This document shows positions 8,790-18,225 of a DNA stretch of 32,024 nucleotides, piece after piece. Under the pieces are notes generated by a model. That model was given only the letters and a program-made list of their open reading frames with translations. It ran no database searches and was not told where the DNA came from. Origin of the DNA: Myxococcales bacterium (GTDB lineage Bacteria > Myxococcota_A > Polyangia > Polyangiales > Polyangiaceae); contig JACRDA010000045.1 of the NCBI GenBank assembly GCA_016212965.1, positions 1-32,024 of the forward strand, in the 5' to 3' direction. Position 1 is the stretch's first letter, and every line of letters starts with the position of its first letter. The position numbers were made by a program, and so were the translations under genes.

Positions 8790-9908
8790 ATGTCGCAGGA
8801 CACCGCACGCACCCGCCGCGAGCTCGAGGACGGCGCCGCCGACACCCTCGTCGCGCTCCAGCCGCTCGATCCCTTCCGGACCGACAGCGCGAGCGCCATG
8901 CTCGAGGCGATGAGCCGCACCTCGTTCAGCGGCCGCAGGCTCGGCGAGGCCGCCGACATCCTCTTCGAGATGGTGAGCGACCCGGACTGCGCCGTCGTCG
9001 CGACCTTCGCCGGCGCCATGACCGTCGCCAAGATGGGCACGGTCATCCTGCGCATGATCGAGACGGGCATGGTCCAGTGCGTCATCTCGACCGGCGCGCT
9101 CATGAGCCACGGGCTCTCCGAGGGCATCGGCCTGTCGCACTTCAAGGCCGACCCGCGGCTCTCGGACGAGGCGATGTTCGAGAAGGGCTACAACCGCGTC
9201 TACGACACGCTCGAGCTCGAGCAGAACCTGAACGAGGTCGAGCGCTTCGTGCAGGCGACGCTCGGCGCGATCGATCCGGCGACGACGCTCTCGAGCGAGC
9301 TCGTGTGCCGCACGCTCGGCAAGGCGCTCGCCGCGACGGGCGTCCCATCCATCCTGGGCGCTGCCCACCAGCACGGCGTGCCGGTGTTCATCCCGGCGTT
9401 CACCGACTGCGAGCTCGGGCTCGACGTGGCGACCTCGGCCATGCGCCGCCGGCTCGCCGCCGCGGGGGCCGCGGGCGGGAGCCCGGCCGAGGCGATCTTC
9501 GAGGCCGCCGCGGCCCCCGCGTTCAACCCGTTCCTCGATCTGCTCAGCTACGCGCGCTTCTGCGGCGGCAAGAAGCGCCTCGGCATCTTCACCATCGGCG
9601 GTGGCGTGCCGCGCAACTGGGCCCAGCAGGTGGCGTGCTTCTACGACCTCATCGGCTACCGCCTCGGCGTCGAGGTGGCCGAGCCGCGCTTCCAGTACGG
9701 CATCCGCATCTGTCCGGAGCCCGTGCACTGGGGCGGCCTCAGCGGCTGCACCTACGCCGAGGGCGTGAGCTGGGGGAAATTCGTGTCGGAGCGCGAGGGC
9801 GGGCGCTTCGCCGAGGTGTACGCCGACGCCACGGTCGCGTGGCCGCTGCTCGTGCGCGGCGTCCTCGAGCGCATGGGCAAGGTGCCCGCGCGCGCCGCGA
9901 CGCCCTGA
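8790..9908 (+). CDS. Deoxyhypusine synthase-family protein (possible homospermidine synthase)
   Basis: A 372-residue member of the deoxyhypusine synthase (DHS) fold, an NAD-dependent enzyme that transfers the aminobutyl group of spermidine. The hallmark GVSWGKF places a lysine at 330, matching the covalent-intermediate Lys329 of human DHS, with Glu324 and Trp328 equivalents kept. HGVPVFIPAFTD, IGGGVP and VYADAT are also conserved. The human histidine in GGGVVKHH is replaced (GGGVPRNW), and the Asp316 position is Leu, so substrate handling probably differs. Bacteria lack eIF5A; some bacterial DHS-like proteins have been linked to homospermidine synthesis, which is the favoured guess. The ATG has a strong GGGAGG site. 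It lies 66 bp after uppP. Confidence 0.85.
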   Translation: MSQDTARTRRELEDGAADTLVALQPLDPFRTDSASAMLEAMSRTSFSGRRLGEAADILFEMVSDPDCAVVATFAGAMTVAKMGTVILRMIETGMVQCVISTGALMSHGLSEGIGLSHFKADPRLSDEAMFEKGYNRVYDTLELEQNLNEVERFVQATLGAIDPATTLSSELVCRTLGKALAATGVPSILGAAHQHGVPVFIPAFTDCELGLDVATSAMRRRLAAAGAAGGSPAEAIFEAAAAPAFNPFLDLLSYARFCGGKKRLGIFTIGGGVPRNWAQQVACFYDLIGYRLGVEVAEPRFQYGIRICPEPVHWGGLSGCTYAEGVSWGKFVSEREGGRFAEVYADATVAWPLLVRGVLERMGKVPARAATP

Positions 9909-10057
9909 CGGAGGCGGGCGACGCCACCTGCGCGCGGGGTGGCGCGCGGGCCGCGCGCGCGCATCTGTACGCCGCCCGGTGTCGCGGTGCGACCGGCGCC
10001 GCCCGGGAGCGAGCCCGGTGCAGGGGCCGCACGCCATCGCGACGAAAGGATCCCCCC

Positions 10058-11134
10058 ATGCTTCGCACGACCCTCGTCCTGGCCTCTTCGGCCGCTTGCG
10101 TGACCGCCCTCGCCTACGGCTGCGCGCGCAGCACCGACGGGGGAACGGGCGGCTCGGGAGCGACGACGACCACCACCACCACGAGCAGCACGGGCGGCAC
10201 CGGCGGCTCGGGCGCCCTCGGCGGCGGCGGCAGCGGCACCGGCGGCTCCGGCGCCCTCGGCGGTGGCGGCAGCGGCACCGGCGGCTCGGGCGGCGGCTGC
10301 AGCGGCGTCGCCGACGTCACGGCGGTCGACTACCCGGTCCTCGCGCACGGCGGCGCGCTCGCGGTGACGGGCGCCGGCTTCACCGGCACCTCGCTCGTGA
10401 CCCTCGGCGGGGTGTCGGTGCCCTTCACGGTGAACAACGACGGCCAGCTCACGCTCGGCCCCCTGCCCGACGGCGTGCCGCTCGGCACGCAGAACCTCGT
10501 CGTCACGTCCCCCTGCGGCGCGAGCACGCCGTTCGCGCTCACCGTGATCCACCTCGTCGTCAACGAGCTCGACTGCAACCAGCCGCTGACCGACGCGGTC
10601 GAGCTCGTCGAGCTGTCGGCCGGCGTGCCCAACGTGAGTCTCGCGGGCTACGCGCTCGTCTTCTACAACGGTGGCGGCAACGTCTGCTATTTCGCCCGCG
10701 ATCTCGACGCGACGACCGACGCGAACGGGCTCTTGTTGACCGGCAACGCCGGCGTGGTCCCCGCGCCCGCGGCGACTTGCCAGTGGCCGAGTGACACCCT
10801 GCAGAACGGCCCGGACGCGGTCGCCGTCTACCAGACCGCCGCCGCCGGCTTCGTGACGGCGGGCCCGAACGCGACCCCCGTCACGGCGGCGCAGCTCATC
10901 GACGCCCTCGTCTACGAGACCGCCGATGCGGACGCGGGCACGCTCCTCGACACGCTGCTCGGACCGGCGCCCTACGCGGGCCGCGTGCAGGTCGACGAGG
11001 GACCGAACTCGGTCGGCGGCCTCTCCGAGACCCAGTCGATCCAGCGCTGTGCCGACGGCCGACGCGACGGCCGCAGGTTCGCCGTGGGCGCACCCACGCC
11101 GGGGGCCGCGAACGGCGTCACGCCGTGCCCGTGA
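10058..11134 (+). CDS. Lipoprotein with IPT/TIG-like and lamin-tail-like domains
   Basis: A 358-residue secreted lipoprotein. The signal ends Ala-Tyr-Gly-Cys at residue 22. A Gly/Thr/Ser linker of about 55 residues (run of seven Thr, then GTGGSGALGGGGS repeats) holds the folded part off the membrane. Next is an IPT/TIG-type Ig-like domain (VLAHGGALAVTGAGFTGTSL ... GTQNLVVTS), then a region resembling lamin-tail domains of secreted bacterial nucleases and surface proteins: LVVNELDC, DAVELVELS, VSLAGYALVFYN and a closing SIQRCADG ... PTPGAANG. No catalytic domain follows. It is probably a surface or matrix adhesion component; this is inferred from domains only. The start is ATG 10058 with AAAGGA upstream. 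Confidence 0.8.
   Translation: MLRTTLVLASSAACVTALAYGCARSTDGGTGGSGATTTTTTTSSTGGTGGSGALGGGGSGTGGSGALGGGGSGTGGSGGGCSGVADVTAVDYPVLAHGGALAVTGAGFTGTSLVTLGGVSVPFTVNNDGQLTLGPLPDGVPLGTQNLVVTSPCGASTPFALTVIHLVVNELDCNQPLTDAVELVELSAGVPNVSLAGYALVFYNGGGNVCYFARDLDATTDANGLLLTGNAGVVPAPAATCQWPSDTLQNGPDAVAVYQTAAAGFVTAGPNATPVTAAQLIDALVYETADADAGTLLDTLLGPAPYAGRVQVDEGPNSVGGLSETQSIQRCADGRRDGRRFAVGAPTPGAANGVTPCP
10196..10291 (+). repeat. 39-bp in-frame tandem repeat, about 2.5 copies
   Basis: Two full units at 10196-10234 and 10235-10273 differ at only two bases, and an 18-nt partial third copy follows to 10291. Each unit encodes GTGGSGALGGGGS, forming the flexible linker of the surrounding lipoprotein. Units of 39 nt keep the frame, so copy-number change would only alter linker length. 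Confidence 0.9.
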
Positions 11135-11252
11135 GGCTTGCGCGGCGGGCGTGACGCCCGAGCCGCGGCCCGGTGGTGCTTCGCGCACGCGGCGTCGGAA
11201 TCGTGCTCGGCTCGACGGATGATCGGCTCGGCACCCATTCGACCGATCGAAC

Positions 11253-12200
11253 ATGCGCCACACGAACCACTCCGCCCCGGACTCCCTCTGCATCGACCTC
11301 GCGCTCGCCCTGTCCGCCCTGCTCGCGCTCGGCATCGGCGCGGGCTGTGGCACGACCTTCTCGGGGTCGGGCACCGGCGGAGGTGGCGCCGGGGGCAGCG
11401 CCGGAGGCAGCGCCGGGGCAGGCGGCGCCGACGGCGGGGCGGGCGGCGCCGACGGCGGGGCGGGGGGCGGCACGTCGGGACCGGTCGTGCGCATCCACGT
11501 GACGGCCCACACCGAGCCCGTGGCCCATGCCGACGGGCTGTCGGGCCAGACGCCCCTCACCCACCGCTCGGGCCTGCGCAGCTACCGGCTCTACACCGAC
11601 GCCGCCGACCCGACCCCCTGGGTCGTCTTCGACCACGGCGTCGGCTTCGTCGAGGCGGGCTACGAGGACGGCGGCGACACCGTGGTCGCGACCGTGCCGG
11701 CCGCAGCGCTCCACGCGGGCGTGTACACGCGAGCGCGCGTGGTGCACAGCCACGTGCGCTACGGTGTCGCGGCGACGATGCACGCCAACGGGCTCGTGCT
11801 ACCGGGCACCTTCGACAACGTGCAGGTGATGAGCGACCAGACGCTGCTCGACGGCACGCTGCGCGACGCGGGCTACTACGAGTACGTCTTCCACACCGCG
11901 GGCCAGAGCTTTCCCCAGTCGGGCGACACGGCGCCGGTGCCCGCGTACCTCGGCTCGGGCGGCTTCGAGGTGAAGATCGAGAACGGCGAGTGGGCCTTCT
12001 ACTTCCCGGTGTCGCTCACCGTCGATCCCGGCATCACGAGCGACGTCGACATGGTGCTCGACGTGAACATGCACGCGAGCTTCCGCTGGCAGGACCAGGT
12101 CGTGCAGGGCTACGAGGCGGGCGTCTTCGACACGACGCCGCTCGCGTCCGAGCCGGTCGTGCGCTTCGGCCCCAACAGCCACACGGTCTACATGCAGTAG
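11253..12200 (+). CDS. Lipoprotein of unknown function with Gly/Ala-rich linker
   Basis: A 315-residue protein with a long N-terminal signal (first 31 residues) ending Gly-Ala-Gly-Cys, then about 45 residues of Gly/Ala/Ser/Asp repeats. The C-terminal 230 residues are well-ordered beta-rich sequence, from VVRIHVTAHTEPVAHADGL to VVRFGPNSHTVYMQ. They include several short histidine-containing segments (RVVHSHVRYG, LDVNMHASFRW) that could bind metal. I do not recognise the family. An earlier hydrophilic stretch (MRHTNHSAPDSLC) precedes the hydrophobic core of the signal, so the true start could be later. The gene ends 10 bp from the convergent L,D-transpeptidase gene and lies 118 bp after another repeat-linker lipoprotein. 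Confidence 0.75.
   Translation: MRHTNHSAPDSLCIDLALALSALLALGIGAGCGTTFSGSGTGGGGAGGSAGGSAGAGGADGGAGGADGGAGGGTSGPVVRIHVTAHTEPVAHADGLSGQTPLTHRSGLRSYRLYTDAADPTPWVVFDHGVGFVEAGYEDGGDTVVATVPAAALHAGVYTRARVVHSHVRYGVAATMHANGLVLPGTFDNVQVMSDQTLLDGTLRDAGYYEYVFHTAGQSFPQSGDTAPVPAYLGSGGFEVKIENGEWAFYFPVSLTVDPGITSDVDMVLDVNMHASFRWQDQVVQGYEAGVFDTTPLASEPVVRFGPNSHTVYMQ
11421..11462 (+). repeat. 21-bp tandem repeat, two identical copies
   Basis: Units at 11421-11441 and 11442-11462 are identical and encode GGADGGA in the lipoprotein linker. The flanking sequence (GGSAGGSAG) is a degenerate continuation. Confidence 0.85.
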
Positions 12201-12210
12201 GCCCGGGCGC

Positions 12211-13542
12211 TCACTCGGGCACGCACACCGACTTCACGGTCGAGCCGCCGTTGCGCGTGCGGCTCTCGCAGGTGAAGCCGGCGGGGCACTCGGCGCCGTT
12301 CGACGCGGGCGTGCATTGCCGCACGCAGGTCGCGCCGCCGAGCTCGGGCTCGTTCACGCAGAAGGTCGGCGCGGAGCCGGCCTGGTCGGGGCAGTACTGG
12401 GTGCAGGCCTGGGTGCACACGCCGGGCGCGAGCGGGCCCGTCGCGCCGCGGCAGCTGTTGCCGACCTGGCAGTCCGCGTCCGCGAGGCAGTGGTCGCCGA
12501 TCCAGCCCGCCGAGCCGGGCACGCACACGCGCGCCGTCACCGACGCCTGGTTGAAGCGCGCGCGCGTGGCCGGCTCGAAGTGGTCGTAGGGGCGGCAGCC
12601 GAGGTTGACCGAGCTCTCCTTGGGCAGGCACATGCCCTTGCCGGCCTCGTCCGGGTCGGCGACACAGAACGACTGCGGCGCGCCGGCCTTGTCGGCGCAG
12701 TACTTGGTGCAGCGCGCGCTGCAGAAGCCCCGCTCGCTGTAGGCGTTGTGCTTGCAGAAGCCACCGTCGAAGCTGCAGTCCGCGTCGGTCGCGCACTCGC
12801 TGCCGAGCCACGGCTCCGGCACGTCGACGCGCTCGCCGTCCGCGGTGCGCTCCGGCTCGCGCTGCACGTGCACCGGTACGTTGGCGAGCGTGCGGATGCG
12901 GGCGTACACCTCGAGCACGTCGGCCGACTCCATGCGCAGGCACCCGTGCGAGACGAAGCCGCGCCGCAGCGACCCGCCGTTCGCGGCGCGGAAATTGTCG
13001 ATGGGCCCGTGGATGCCGTACGAGCCCGACCACGACAGGAACGGCAGCCCGGCGAAGACCGGCAGGTTCTGCTTCGTGTCCGGGTCGGTCCACCAGATCT
13101 TGCACGCGGTGTTGGTCGCCGGGCGGAGCGAGAAGTCGCCCGTCTTGTAGGCAGCCAGCGGGTAGTAGCTCAGCGACTCACCGAAGGTCTTGGAGCCGGC
13201 CTTGGTGTCGATCGAGCCCGGTCCGATGGGGAACACCTTGTCGTAGCCCGTCGCCGCGTCGCTCAGGTGGAGCGTCATGCCCTGGAGCGAGACCACGATG
13301 CGGGGGCTGACGAGCGCGGGCAGGCTCGGGATCGGCTTGCACTCGGTGGCGTGACCCCAGCCGACGTCGGCCTTCATGTCGTCGGCGTCCACGTCGCCGA
13401 GCGGCAGATCCTCGGTCGGCAGCTCCGTGCCCTCCTCGAGCTCGAGCGCGTCGCCGAGCTCGTCGCCCGCGCATCCGGCGCCGAGCAGAGCGGTGAGCGG
13501 CAGGAGGCAGAGAAGACCGAGGCGGGTGACGATTCGGCTCAT
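12211..13542 (-). CDS. L,D-transpeptidase (YkuD) lipoprotein with Cys-rich C-terminal modules
   Basis: A 443-residue lipoprotein: signal ending Gly-Ala-Gly-Cys (Cys24), an acidic segment (29-56), then a YkuD L,D-transpeptidase domain (about 80-228). The catalytic signature is intact: GIHG with His178 and SHGCLRM with nucleophile Cys201 and Arg203. Such enzymes form 3-3 peptidoglycan cross-links or attach proteins to the wall. Residues 250-440 contain two copies of a disulphide-type module (C-x-x-D-A-D-C ... C-x-x-YC-x-D-x-AG ... FCV), about 100 residues apart. The appended Cys-rich region is unusual for YkuD proteins and may bind wall or matrix partners. The ATG has AGGGAG 6 nt upstream. The 3' end is 10 bp from the convergent lipoprotein gene. 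Confidence 0.9.
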   Translation of the reverse strand: MSRIVTRLGLLCLLPLTALLGAGCAGDELGDALELEEGTELPTEDLPLGDVDADDMKADVGWGHATECKPIPSLPALVSPRIVVSLQGMTLHLSDAATGYDKVFPIGPGSIDTKAGSKTFGESLSYYPLAAYKTGDFSLRPATNTACKIWWTDPDTKQNLPVFAGLPFLSWSGSYGIHGPIDNFRAANGGSLRRGFVSHGCLRMESADVLEVYARIRTLANVPVHVQREPERTADGERVDVPEPWLGSECATDADCSFDGGFCKHNAYSERGFCSARCTKYCADKAGAPQSFCVADPDEAGKGMCLPKESSVNLGCRPYDHFEPATRARFNQASVTARVCVPGSAGWIGDHCLADADCQVGNSCRGATGPLAPGVCTQACTQYCPDQAGSAPTFCVNEPELGGATCVRQCTPASNGAECPAGFTCESRTRNGGSTVKSVCVPE

Positions 13543-13849
13543 GGTGGGCTCCCTAGGTGGTCCTGGGTACCGCGGCGGGGCCGCCGGGTTTCACTGCGCG
13601 CGTCCAAGCAAGTGACATGCCGCGTCGAACACGAGCGCAAATTAATGGAATCATTGGATGACGCGTTGAGCTGGAGCCAGAAGTGGATCGGATACGATCC
13701 GGTTACCAGGTACGACATGGATCCACATTGGCTCACGAACGGCGCCTGTGTAGCCCAATGGCGGTCGCATGGGAAGGCGCGCGGCGGGTGCCGATGCCCG
13801 TGCGCGTTCGTGTTCCCAATGCCGGGGGTCTGTTCCATGGTGGCAGCCG
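13543..13849. other. Divergent intergenic region with small inverted repeats
   Basis: This 307-bp stretch separates the - strand L,D-transpeptidase gene from the + strand TSUP gene. No convincing gene is seen. The part from 13630 to 13740 is AT-richer than its surroundings and should hold promoters. It contains GGATCG-GATA-CGATCC (13685-13700), a 6-bp-arm palindrome, nested in GTGGATC (13683-13689) and GATCCAC (13720-13726), a 7-bp inverted pair. These could be operator half-sites; no regulator is known. Confidence 0.5.
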
Positions 13850-14614
13850 GTGGTGTCCCTCCCCGAGCTCGCGCTCCTCGTCGCCGCTGCGCTCGGGGCC
13901 GGTGTCGTCGACGCCATCGCCGGGGGCGGTGGGCTCGTGACGCTCCCGGTGCTGCTCGGCGTGGGGCTGCCGCCGCACCTCGCCCTCGGCACGAACAAGG
14001 GCCAGTCGGTGTGGGGCGCCGCCGCGGCGCTCTTCACCTTCGCGCGGGCGCGCAAGCTCGACGGCCGCCGCGCGCGCGTCACCTTCCCGTGCGGCCTCGT
14101 GGGCTCGCTCGCGGGCGCGGCGCTCGTGCTCCTCGTCGCCCCGACCGTCCTCCGGCCGGTGGTCCTCGCGCTGCTCGTCGCCGTGGCGGTGCTCCTCGCC
14201 CTGCCCCGCCCGGCCTCGCGCGCCGACGCGCCGGCGGTCGCTCCCCGGCGCGCGGCCGTGCTCGCGGCGCTCATCGCGTTCTGCATCGGCGCCTACGACG
14301 GGTTCTTCGGGCCGGGCACCGGGACCTTCCTCATCGTGGCCTTCAACCTCGTGCTGCACCTGCCCTTCACGAGCGCGAGCGCCGACGCGAAGGTCGTGAA
14401 CTTCGCCTCGAACCTCGCCGCCGTCGGCATCTTCGCCTGGCGCGGAGTCGTGCTGTGGGAGCTCGCGCTCCCCATGGCCGCCGCGCAGTTCTGCGGCGGC
14501 ATCGTCGGGGCGCGCCTCGCCGTGCGCGGCGGCGACCGCGTGGTCCGCGCGGTCGTGCTCGTCGTCGTGGTCGCGCTCGTCGCGCGCCTCGGTTACGACC
14601 TCGCGGCGGGGTAG
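13850..14614 (+). CDS. TSUP (TauE/SafE/YfcA-like) family membrane permease
   Basis: A 254-residue polytopic membrane protein of the TauE/SafE (TSUP) family, whose members move sulphur-containing organic anions such as sulphite, sulphoacetate or thiosulphate. The duplicated family motif is present: DAIAGGGGLVTLPVLLGVGLPPHLALGTNKGQ-like sequence near residues 20-50 and GAYDGFFGPGTGTFLIVAF with ADAKVVNFASN in the second half. About seven to eight hydrophobic segments are visible. The start is one of two adjacent GTG codons (13850 or 13853); no strong ribosome-binding site is present, but this start gives normal family length. It ends 8 bp before the convergent hydrolase gene. The substrate cannot be told from sequence. 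Confidence 0.88.
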   Translation: MVSLPELALLVAAALGAGVVDAIAGGGGLVTLPVLLGVGLPPHLALGTNKGQSVWGAAAALFTFARARKLDGRRARVTFPCGLVGSLAGAALVLLVAPTVLRPVVLALLVAVAVLLALPRPASRADAPAVAPRRAAVLAALIAFCIGAYDGFFGPGTGTFLIVAFNLVLHLPFTSASADAKVVNFASNLAAVGIFAWRGVVLWELALPMAAAQFCGGIVGARLAVRGGDRVVRAVVLVVVVALVARLGYDLAAG

Positions 14615-14622
14615 GCGCGCCG

Positions 14623-16458
14623 TCAGTGCGCGTCGTAGCCCGTGTCGACGACCTCGCAGCTGCCGGCCGTGGCGAGCGTGTCGAAGCAGTGCGCCACGAG
14701 CTCCTGGCTGTAGCCCTGGACGATGAGCGCACCGTGGCGGTCGCCGGCCGGGATCTCGGCCATCGGCGCCTGGACGAGCAGGCGGGTGGCGCTCGCGCCC
14801 GCGCCGTCCCACTGGAAGTTGTCGGCCGCCGGTAGCGCGAGCTCGCTCATGCCGACGACGCCGTGGTCGAAGGGCGTGGCGAGGTCGGCACCGAACCCCC
14901 GGGCCCATTGATCGTTGGCGCGGCTCGGCATGACCATGTCGCCCACCGCCTGGAAGAAGAGCACCGGGCGAGGCGGCACGCCCCGATCCTCGAGGCTCGG
15001 GTACGCGAGCGGATCGGCGCCGTCGAGCAGCGCCTCGACGAGCGCGAGCAGCGCCGCGCGCTCGCCCGGCTCGCGGTTGACGATCGGGCCGAAGAAGATC
15101 GAGAACATGCCCTTCGACACGATCTCGGGGTAGCCGCCACCGCCGACGAAGAGCGCCGCGGCCTCGAGCTCCAGGCTCGCGGCGAAGGTCATGCTGCCGG
15201 TCACGCCGCCGAGCGAGAGGCCGAGGTAGTGGGCGCGCGTCGCGTCGAGCGCGTCGGCGCCGAGCGTCGGCGCCAGTGCCGCGTTCAGCGCCGCGACGCC
15301 GGTGAGCACGGCCTGGTGGTTGGCCGAGGCCTGCCGCAGGTTGTCGCGCGTGCGGAGCGGCGCGTCGAAGTCGAGGATGTCGAGGTCGCTGCCCGCCCCC
15401 GCGGTCGCGAGGTCGCCGTGGAACGGCAGATCGATCGCGACGAAGGCGTAGCCGGCGGCCGCGAGCGGACCCGCGAGCTCGAAGACGTTGGCTTTGTCCT
15501 GGGAGCCGCCGTGCTGGTAGAGCACGAAGGGAAACGGCGCCGTCCCCGTCGCCGGGAGCGCGACGACGATGCCCGGGGCCATGTCGCCCGCGGCGACCGG
15601 CGTGCCGCCCGCGTCGAGCACGAAGCGACCGTCCGCGTCCTGGTAGCTCGGCACGGACAGGATGGCGTGGACGGCCGTCGGCTGGAGCAGCGCCGCCACC
15701 GCCGGCGTCGGCGCGAACGCGCCGAAGGAATCGAGGGCGCGCGCCTCGACCGAGCCGACCGCAAGCGCGGGGGTCGCGACGAGCGCGTCGTGGAGCCGGC
15801 CGAGATCATGCGCCGCCCGCGCGAGCGGCAGGGCGAGCGCGAGCCCGGCGCTCGTGCCGCTCGGCAGGCGCGCGGCGGCCGCCGCATAGCCAGGCTCCGG
15901 TCCGCCGTCCGCGCCGCACACCGGCTGCGGGCTCGCCCCGACGACCGCGCCGGGGCCGATGGCGAGCACCACCTCGGCGAGGCCGGCGGGGAACGGATCG
16001 AGCGGCTGGATGACGACCATCGGCGCCCCGGCCGCGTCCGCCGCGAGCTCCGCGGTCGACGGGAGCTCGAGCGCCGTGAGCGCGCCGCCCACACTCGTCG
16101 CCCCGAGCCACGTGAGCTCGCTCGGCGCGACGCTCGCACCGGCGGCGTCGAGGGGCACGACGACCGAGGGGCGCGCCGGCCAGCCGGGAAGGCGCGCGAG
16201 CTCGTCGATCCACGCCGGGTGGAGCTCGCGCATCGTCTCGACGACGCGGTCGCCGGCCGGAGGGCTCAAGACCCCCGCCGTCCCGTGCCAGCCCGGATGC
16301 GGCACGGCCCAGGCGCTGGCGGGCTCGAGGCACTCGCCGTCGGGGCCGGCGGCCGCGTCCGAGCACCCGAGCGCGCCCGCGACGAGCGCCGCGAGCGCAC
16401 CCGCCTGCGCCGCGCCCAAGAGCCCCCGAACGACCCACCGCGCCTCTCTCGCTCGCAT
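14623..16458 (-). CDS. Alpha/beta-hydrolase lipoprotein (lipase/esterase)
   Basis: A 611-residue lipoprotein with signal ending Ala-Leu-Gly-Cys (Cys32). The first 270 residues are an Ala-rich N-terminal region of the type found ahead of surface lipases. An alpha/beta-hydrolase fold follows: oxyanion HGG (316-318), AIDLPFHGD (342-349), nucleophile elbow GLSLGG with Ser415, an acid candidate Asp507 (AVGDMVMPSRAND) and a histidine candidate His575 (GDRHGALI). The arrangement recalls large bacterial lipases with a dedicated N-terminal domain, such as surface lipoprotein lysophospholipases; the substrate is not determinable. It follows the ABC-F gene in the same direction after 78 bp, with GAGG upstream of the ATG, so co-transcription is possible. 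Confidence 0.85.
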   Translation of the reverse strand: MRAREARWVVRGLLGAAQAGALAALVAGALGCSDAAAGPDGECLEPASAWAVPHPGWHGTAGVLSPPAGDRVVETMRELHPAWIDELARLPGWPARPSVVVPLDAAGASVAPSELTWLGATSVGGALTALELPSTAELAADAAGAPMVVIQPLDPFPAGLAEVVLAIGPGAVVGASPQPVCGADGGPEPGYAAAAARLPSGTSAGLALALPLARAAHDLGRLHDALVATPALAVGSVEARALDSFGAFAPTPAVAALLQPTAVHAILSVPSYQDADGRFVLDAGGTPVAAGDMAPGIVVALPATGTAPFPFVLYQHGGSQDKANVFELAGPLAAAGYAFVAIDLPFHGDLATAGAGSDLDILDFDAPLRTRDNLRQASANHQAVLTGVAALNAALAPTLGADALDATRAHYLGLSLGGVTGSMTFAASLELEAAALFVGGGGYPEIVSKGMFSIFFGPIVNREPGERAALLALVEALLDGADPLAYPSLEDRGVPPRPVLFFQAVGDMVMPSRANDQWARGFGADLATPFDHGVVGMSELALPAADNFQWDGAGASATRLLVQAPMAEIPAGDRHGALIVQGYSQELVAHCFDTLATAGSCEVVDTGYDAH

Positions 16459-16536
16459 GACGTGCCTACCTCGCCTCCAGCGCCCCCATCGCTCGACCCC
16501 GAGCCTACACCGTTCGCGGGCGCGCCGAGCGAGCCG

Positions 16537-18159
<1,623 letters not shown>

Positions 18160-18225
18160 GAGGCCGGGCTCTCTAGCCGACCCGGGGCCTCTTGGCGAGG
18201 ACGTTGGCCGAGCGCGGCGCGCGGC

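Noticed and set aside
8790..9908. True hypusination pathway (DHS plus eIF5A)
   Set aside because: No eIF5A-like lysine-loop protein or deoxyhypusine hydroxylase is present, and key spermidine-site residues differ.
7758..10037. Upstream continuation of the cysteine-cluster frame (long - strand frame to 10037)
   Set aside because: This part is antisense to uppP and the DHS-like gene and shows only low-complexity Arg/Glu/Ala sequence; similarity begins only after the GTG at 7757.
12201..12220. GCCCG ... CGGGC as a bidirectional terminator between convergent genes
   Set aside because: A 5-bp stem with 10-nt loop and no T-run is too weak to call.
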